A stretch of DNA of 64,000 bases, taken from positions 101,599,488-101,663,487 of the forward strand of contig CM060984.1 of assembly GCA_030765065.1 (NCBI GenBank), in the 5' to 3' direction. The notes under the pieces were generated by a model. That model was not told where the DNA came from. It saw only the letters and a program-made list of their open reading frames with translations, and made no database searches. The number at the start of each line of letters is the position of its first letter. The first letter of the stretch is position 1. The position numbers and the translations under genes were made by a program. Positions 58,028 to 64,000 of this stretch are shown piece after piece. The DNA is from Deroplatys truncata. Lineage: Eukaryota > Arthropoda > Insecta > Mantodea > Mantidae.

Positions 58028-58440
58028 CTTTTACTTTTTCTACCACCTAGTTATAGTAGGTAGAGGAATTATTGCATTACATAAAAACTTTCATTACAGG
58101 TTTCACCGGGAACACTACATGTTTTGAGGTCCCTTGAACCCACCTCCCCATTCTACCCTGTACGTGGAAAATGTTCTTTATTTTTTTTCCAAAAATGACT
58201 AATGATTTTGATTAAAATACAGCATATTTAAGGTATTTAAATGACTAGTAAAATGTATATCTTCAATTTTCTGCGAATAGCCTATGAAGTCTTCATTTAT
58301 ACCTATATAGCTGATAATCCATAAAAGATAGACTAAAACTTCGTACACAAAAAGTGTAGATCTCTTTAAAAGACTTTATTTCATATAACTGGTTTTTGTG
58401 ACATCAGACCATTTATAAGATATTCGTTGTTATTAGTTCA
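58028..58440 (-). mobile_element. H element, copy 17 (truncated)
   Basis: Starts TTTTACTTTTTCTACCACC and proceeds through the core, but stops where the GC-rich block at 58441 begins. The remaining half is not found on the far side. Confidence 0.6.
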
Positions 58441-58800
58441 TATTTTATCTTCCTGAACGGAGGGGACTCGGCACCGATCCAGAGGGATATTGCACCTACG
58501 CCCCACGATGGTGCCTCCCCGGGAGGAAGGACGAGACGAGAGGAGACACCGATCCGCCGGATCCATGAGCGACGGTACAGAAATGAACAGGGTCCCTAAG
58601 TTTCCAAAAGTAGACACCCCGGCAGAGACAGGCATACCGGGGGCCCCGCTCCACACAGTGGGGCGTCCAAAACCCCTCAAAGTTGTTCGAATACGGCCGA
58701 ATGCTGAGGGACGAAGGGAGTTCATAGAGAGCATGGTTTTCCCTAACCGCCTTGCACCGAAACACCACCGACGACACTTCCAACCCGAATGATAATCACA
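58441..58800. other. GC-rich block of unknown origin, open on both strands
   Basis: The composition changes abruptly to GC-rich, and long frames are open in both directions: 58490-58792 (+, 100 residues, containing RPKPLKVVRIRPNAEGRREF) and 58438-58824 (-, 128 residues). I recognise neither product. An exon-like piece of an unidentified mobile element or a retro-inserted host sequence are both possible. Confidence 0.35.
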
Positions 58801-59062
58801 CAGTATCGGATATTCTTTCGCCAAACCAATGAGTGTTACAGCGTATTTGCATAGTCATCTCATATCGCGACCAAAAAAACGTCTGAGTTAATGTTGTCTA
58901 TGAATTTGCGTTTCTCTATAAGTCCGCAAACCGCATCGCATCCTTACCGCTTACTTTCTTAACATTTTATCTCTGTTACTTAGTGCAGGTTGTGTTACAT
59001 GCTGAACATCTGCATAACTATTACTTGTGTGATTACAGTGCATAAAGAATTACAAGATACCC
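58801..59062. other. No gene seen
   Basis: Unremarkable sequence between the GC-rich block and the THAP-like relic. Confidence 0.4.
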
Positions 59063-60600
59063 ATGTTTCGCACCCGGCTGCTGCCTCGCTATAGGATCGA
59101 TCATCTACAGGGAGGAAACATTTCTTTAGACCAACCAAATACAATGTTGTTTTTTTTTAAATGGGAAAAAGTCATTCATAGGAAATACAGAAAACCTAGT
59201 CATAACTGTTATGTGTGGGACATTCGCTGTTCCACCAACTGTTTAAAAAAGTTCATAGCTAAATAGTAAACGAGAAACAGTAGAAATACCAAGAGAAGTT
59301 TGGAAAATAAAGCCAAATGCAGTTCAGTACATTTTTCCTAATTTACCCGAGTACTTTTCAAAGGTAAAATTAAGAAACGCATTGCTGGTGGACATAATTA
59401 CGTTGAACAATATTCCCTCTATAAGTGCAGTCAACAATGCAAATGAACTGCTTGTAGAAGTCCATCGAATTCGAGAACTGAAATAGATGTGATGGAGACG
59501 ATCGCTGTGTTGAATAAATTAAAGAACCAGAAACATGTTTTAATTAGGATACAATATAAATTTAAAATCGCCAAAGCTAAAATAAATCTTCTAGAGATAA
59601 CATTACAGATGCAAAATCAAATACAATTCTAACACATTCAACACGGTTTATGGTTTGCATCTCTTGGCCAGAGAGAGATAGAGATTATAGTAGACACAAT
59701 GTTAAGAAGGTCAATGTTAAATAGAAAAGGGGCGAGATATGATGAATTCTCCTGAATTATCTACTATTGGAAAAAAAATCTAAGGTTACAGACACTGTTT
59801 AAGTCATGGTTTCTTCCGCTGCTCTCGAAAGCTCGCTTAAGAAAATTAGTAAAAGTTCTTCATGTCGTTATGGCATGAACTACTATCTTACAAATGTAAC
59901 ATTTTTTTTATCGAAAAGGCACAGAACGATCGTGCCGGAGTGCTAATTCTTGAAGAAGTTAAACTAGGGAAGAAATGCAGTATAACGTAAAATACACTTG
60001 GATGATCATGCGTCCACTGTTGATTTTTTGCACCTACACATGCTTCAATCTATCTCCATATCTGCAAAGCTTCCTTTATCTAAAGGTGGAAGTTGTGAAT
60101 ACAAATCTGAACTTCCTCTAATCTCTTTTGTTAACAAAATGCGTTCTCTTAAAAAATTAACTGAAAATAAAAATTGTGCAGTAAAGGGAGAAATTGAGAT
60201 TGTTGGCTGCGAAATTCATATTCCAGACTGGAAGAACGATGTGTCGAACGTAACTGAAATTTGTTCGGAAAAGAATACTCGGCTTCTTATTTAGCGGGAT
60301 ACATTGTACGATATATATGAAAAATAATAACATGCAAGTTGTGTTCCACCCTTCTCCGCCCATAAATCAACAGAAAATGTGCCCGCTTCTCTAATGCTTA
60401 ATGAAATAATTCGATTCTGGCAAGGGCTGGCCATATATCACGTATGCATCAAGAAGTGCTTACGATATTATATTATGTGTGGAAAAGGTTGTCCCTGGAA
60501 AGTTATCCTGTACAAACAGCTGGGGTGATATATTTTTGAAGTTGCCTGAATGACTTATATGTGATTCAAGTGAAGTGGCCGCAATTAGGTTGCTGTGAAC
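59063..60600 (+). pseudogene. Decayed THAP-domain, P-element-like transposase
   Basis: A THAP-like zinc-finger end can be read: WEKVIHRKYRKPSHNCYVW (about 59163-59220). After a break comes IPREVWKIKPNAVQYIFPNLP (about 59284-59348), which mirrors the conserved LKPxAVPxIFPNLP tail of THAP domains. About 900 bp further on, SASYLAGYIVRYI (about 60276-60315) and, after a stop, TCKLCSTL resemble the AGYVxRK...C-x2-C end found in P-element-like and THAP9-like transposases. The middle is broken by many stops. No terminal inverted repeats were found. THAP plus this C-terminal motif suggests a P-superfamily relic, but the catalytic part cannot be confirmed by eye. Confidence 0.45.
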
Positions 60601-61754
60601 AACTTGTAATGTATCTTCTGCCTAAACTTGTACTTCATTAGTTGAAATGTAGATTTGTCTTCCGCACTAAAGAAGTAAGGAAGATCACTTCGTTCTAAGG
60701 CAGCATAATATTCTCGGAAATACTCAAAAGATTTTCATCAGCTGACGTCTTCAGAAACATAACTTACTGGTGTTTTATGATATGTAGTAGTAGCGCATGC
60801 AGGTTTCGTTCTGTATCAAGCAGCAGCGATGCCACCTAGGCGATGGACCACGCAACTTCGGGAGAGCTCACACTTCTATACGCAATGCTGTGCGCAATAC
60901 TAATATAGTGTCAGCGGGCAACAGAGGATAGTACTTATTGCGTACCCGGTAGAGCTGGGTGGTAACAACAGCTTTCGTTTATAACTGCGAGCTCAACCAG
61001 GCTCTACAGATTATTTTGACAAACATTTAAAATATATACCTGTATAATCCCTAGCGAGTTACTAGTCACAAGGAATGTAATATAGGAATGCAGACACGTG
61101 GGTTGAAGTTGCGGCGCTCTACTCGGTTGTTTTGTTACATATTGCTAGTTCACGGCTATTGGATCCTAACGTCATTGCAGTTTGGGTTATGAATGCAGCT
61201 GCCAGTATTCGCGCCTGCAAAACAACTCGCTGCCATTTCTCCAGCTGGTAGCAAGCATTCTGTTGTCTCACATTTCAACAAGCACATGCTTGCGGCTGTT
61301 TAGAAATGTACGCATGCACGTGATTCTGGCAAAGCCAACATATTTCAACAGCTACAGCCCAGGGTTTGTGCATGATACAGTCCAAAATAGAGAAACATTT
61401 ATCATACTTATCAAAAGTAAAGATGGTGTACCCTGCCCAAACATTTTATTATCACAGTGCATAGAAATACACTTCTTGAGGTCACCTAAAATAATACTAT
61501 TAATAATAGTAATAACAAAGAAATTCCTTTTCTGTACTGCCCCCATAAGCACCGTTTCTGTTCCTTATAGCATTGGCTCAGCAATGAAATACACCTGTAC
61601 GTCAATCACTCTTATGATTAATCATTGTAGTCTTTCAATATCGCTGGACAACATTAATACGTATTCATAGCAAAAGTGACACCATCGCGTTTTTTAAATA
61701 AAACGATGACTGTGTGTTCTTTAATGTGCGGATTGTTAACGAAAATAGCTAATC
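60601..61754. other. No recognised gene; one long unassigned frame
   Basis: A 162-residue frame (61182-61670, +) is the second longest outside the repeats. It is rich in Ile, Ser, Leu and Thr, without recognisable domain or codon bias. I treat it as chance or an old repeat remnant. Confidence 0.35.
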
Positions 61755-62110
61755 TTTAATACCAAGTTCAGTATTTTGATTGGGCATTGCATACAACGCC
61801 TTACATGGAGAAATCTTAATGTATCCCCTTTCTTTCTTCGGATGATTCTAACACTTTTGATTAACGTATCACAGTTTGGAATATTGCAATTACAAATAAA
61901 AATGTATTTCTTTTGATTTTTCAGTAAATATGAAGTTCTCTTCATTCTTCTTGAATTATATACAACTGAAATATAGCTGAAAGTGATATATAAACAGTTA
62001 CTAAAGTAAAAACGTTGTGCTCGTTGAAATATGCAATTCATGTTAATTTTGTTTCTTAGTATAACGAATTTTCGAAATTCTCTTATTTTATAAGTTCATT
62101 CTTGACTTAT
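61755..62110 (-). mobile_element. H element, very old fragment
   Basis: TAATACCAAGTTCAGTATTTT, CACTTTTGATTAACGTATCA, TACAAATAAAAATGTAT and GAAGTTCTCTTCATTCT correspond in order to the H core, but with many changes and no ends. It shows that the family has been accumulating for a long time. Confidence 0.5.
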
Positions 62111-63104
62111 AGCGATTTATTTTATTAACAGCTGAGAGTTACCTCAACCTCCTACGCTCAAGGAAATACGGAGAATCCATATCGTTGTAGGTAGTCACGG
62201 GATGAATGTTGCAACATTGTTCATCATCACATCGTAACTCTCATGCGGCAATCACGATCTCAATGAGAAAAGCCATCCGACCAACATAGCTAAGCATTTA
62301 CTTAGAAGAATGTCGATTTATTGCACGCTGTCTCACAGGTGTTCCAGTAATCAAACATCTTCACTTGGATGGAGCATTTCCAAAATGTATTGTAAAATAG
62401 TTCCCATAAGCTTGCGTTGCTTTTTGAACACTCCCCATTTTTATCGTGACTAATTGAAACCATTCCTACACAGATGCTCATCATGATTAGTATGAAGTAA
62501 GGTCTTTAGGAGCATTCGCTACTTCGGGAGTATCTATTAGCGTGTCGTGCCCGTCCGTACAAATAAAATAACATTAATAGACATCGGATTTGTATGCACT
62601 GAAAATATCTAAAATGTGCATGCATTTATGGTGTCAAAAGCTTAAAAATATGCTCCATCATTTTGAAAATTTGCACTAAGCATGCATTAAAATTAACGAC
62701 TTCAAGCTAATGCCATAACTATTGACAGGAATATATAAATAATTGAATAAAGAAGTAATAATAAGATACAGAAATAATTGCTATAAATAATGTCCATATA
62801 TTGAATCAATGCATAATGGAAGAAGAAAGGGTATCAACCTTGTGAGTAAGGAGGTCAGCACCACCCAGATTGCGGGTTCAGGAAAAGTAATGTTAAAGTG
62901 TAGAGCAGCTAAGGTAATTAAGCGTTCCGGCGAACTTAAGTGAACAAGAAACCCATTAACTAAGGTTCAGGTAGCTAGAATTCAAGACGTTAAGAAATAA
63001 GAGACCTGTGAAATGGCACATAGACCAGTTGGAAAATGAGAAAGAGAAAGAATTCTTAGAATATGGTAGTCAAAACGTAAAAATTGTATTTCATGAGTAA
63101 GATT
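62111..63104. other. No gene seen; possible SINE scrap near 62835
   Basis: AT-rich. TATCAACCTTGTGAGTAAGG and ATTGCGGGTTCAGG near 62830-62882 vaguely resemble a tRNA-like head, too weak to call. Confidence 0.35.
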
Positions 63105-63600
63105 TGTTAACGTATAATCTAGGAACCTTGGTGGGGTACTTGTAAAGTAGCGGGGCTTAAGTTAATAAAAGAGCGTGATATCTTTTGTGTACAGCCTTAG
63201 GGACTGAAGTCTTTTACGGTGATCGGCAGTTCGAGCGCCTAAGACCGCGCTAGGTTATCAGTTACTTAGCGGTAGCCGCGAGGGTTTTGCCGGTAAGCAT
63301 TTTAGCGCCTCACGTCATTTACACTTCTAATTTCTTTTATTGCGGAAACATTTATTTCAAACCGTAAAATCGATCCTGCAGAAGTTAGCGAGTATAATAA
63401 TTCAATTGTTATAGTTCCGAGTGCTACGATTCATAATCAATTTCATTTTTTATCTTCAAACGGTTGGAAATTCGCTTCAATGGCTCAAGTATTACATACC
63501 CCGAGAAAAAAATCTCCCAGTCAACCACTGTAGCAGCCGGCAAAAGTCGGAGACGACGTCAAAAGGTGACACCGGCCATTCGTCGACAAAGCTTATACTT
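63105..63600 (-). mobile_element. Repeat E, copy C
   Basis: Reverse complement matches copies A and B: GGTGGGGTACTTxTAAAG, AATAAAAGAGCG, TACAGCCTTAGGG, GTCTTTTACGG, GCGCCTAAGACCGCGCT, GCGAGGGxTTTGCCGGTAAGCATTTT and AGTGCTACGATTCATAATCA. Its far end is truncated near 63600. Confidence 0.6.
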
Positions 63601-64000
63601 TTTGGTATTTACAAAGTATTCTTCCTTGGACATCATCCCAGTCGTAATTGATTTGGGGTATACAATGCCATTTTATCCAAATGTTCAGTGTAGGCTTTGG
63701 GTCAGTATTTTAAACACTAAGATGATATCTGTCTGATTATATAATTTAAAATAAAATAGCAGCCCGCCTTCAAGCAATATGTGTATAATATAATATAAAA
63801 AAATGTATGTTACAGTCGTGTTATGTTTATATTATTGTGTACATGTATAATAATGTTATGTGAATGTATTACGTAATTTAATAATGTAGATGTGAGAATA
63901 GAGGCCGAAAGTTGCTAACAATGAGGTAACCTTGAGGCAATAATGAATTAGAAAGTTTAATAATGCTACTAGAATTCTTGGAACAATAATGTAATATTTA
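63601..64000. other. No gene seen
   Basis: AT-rich sequence rich in TAATG/TAATA motifs; no recognisable features. Confidence 0.45.

Noticed and set aside
61182-61670. 162-residue hypothetical gene
   Set aside because: No recognisable domain, no supporting neighbour, and composition typical of AT-rich chance frames.
1-64000. CRISPR arrays, bacterial operons or phage modules
   Set aside because: Repeats are dispersed transposons or microsatellites; no regular spacer pattern, ribosome-binding sites or prokaryotic gene packing are present.

Overview
This window looks like repeat-dominated, AT-rich chromosomal DNA from an animal, most likely an arthropod and probably an insect with a large genome. 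The evidence is indirect. There are many tRNA-headed SINE copies, long CA, TAA and AT microsatellites, animal-type DNA transposons (Merlin, PIF/Harbinger-like, Tc1/mariner with the DUF4817 type of head, and a THAP/P-element-like relic), and no compact or operon-like coding. I cannot name the species. I found no recognisable host gene, no convincing tRNA or rRNA gene and no CRISPR array.

The one intact, recognisable protein gene is at 3542-4471 (+). It encodes a 309-residue Merlin-type (IS1595/ISXO2-like DDE) transposase with an N-terminal zinc-ribbon pattern and a complete D-D-E triad (D153, D216, E254). It lies inside a complete-looking 1,481-bp element (3222-4702) with 27-bp terminal inverted repeats and a perfect 8-bp target duplication. 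This is the clearest sign of recent mobility.

The largest structural component is one non-autonomous family, called 'H' here, with about twenty full or partial copies on both strands covering very roughly a fifth of the window. Copies are about 0.8-0.9 kb. They begin TCTGATGTG, carry a 12-bp inverted motif near both ends, have a hairpin just inside the 3' end, contain a CA-type microsatellite at a fixed place, and show no long target duplication. That architecture resembles Helentron-associated (HINE/DINE-like) elements. Two copies form the same inverted dimer with nearly the same truncation point, which suggests the dimer spread as a unit.

Layout: 1-5 kb, a Harbinger-like element and the Merlin element. 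5-14 kb, sparse sequence with SINEs A, B, C and D. 14.7-15.8 kb, a mariner relic. 15.9-26.5 kb, H copies, SINEs and an unclassified repeat E. 26.7-30 kb, SINE G, E and two Tc1-like deletion derivatives. 32-34.4 kb, SINEs. 34.7-38.5 kb, the H dimer, a nested H copy and a candidate exon on the minus strand. 38.8-44.3 kb, SINEs, a MITE-like element and an inverted pair of DUF4817-type transposase remnants. 45.5-45.8 kb, a perfect 126-bp-arm palindrome. 45.8-51.7 kb, H, SINE C and E copies and a second H dimer. 52-64 kb, SINEs, H copies, a GC-rich block, a THAP/P-like pseudogene and a third E copy. Nested insertions allow relative ages to be read at several points.
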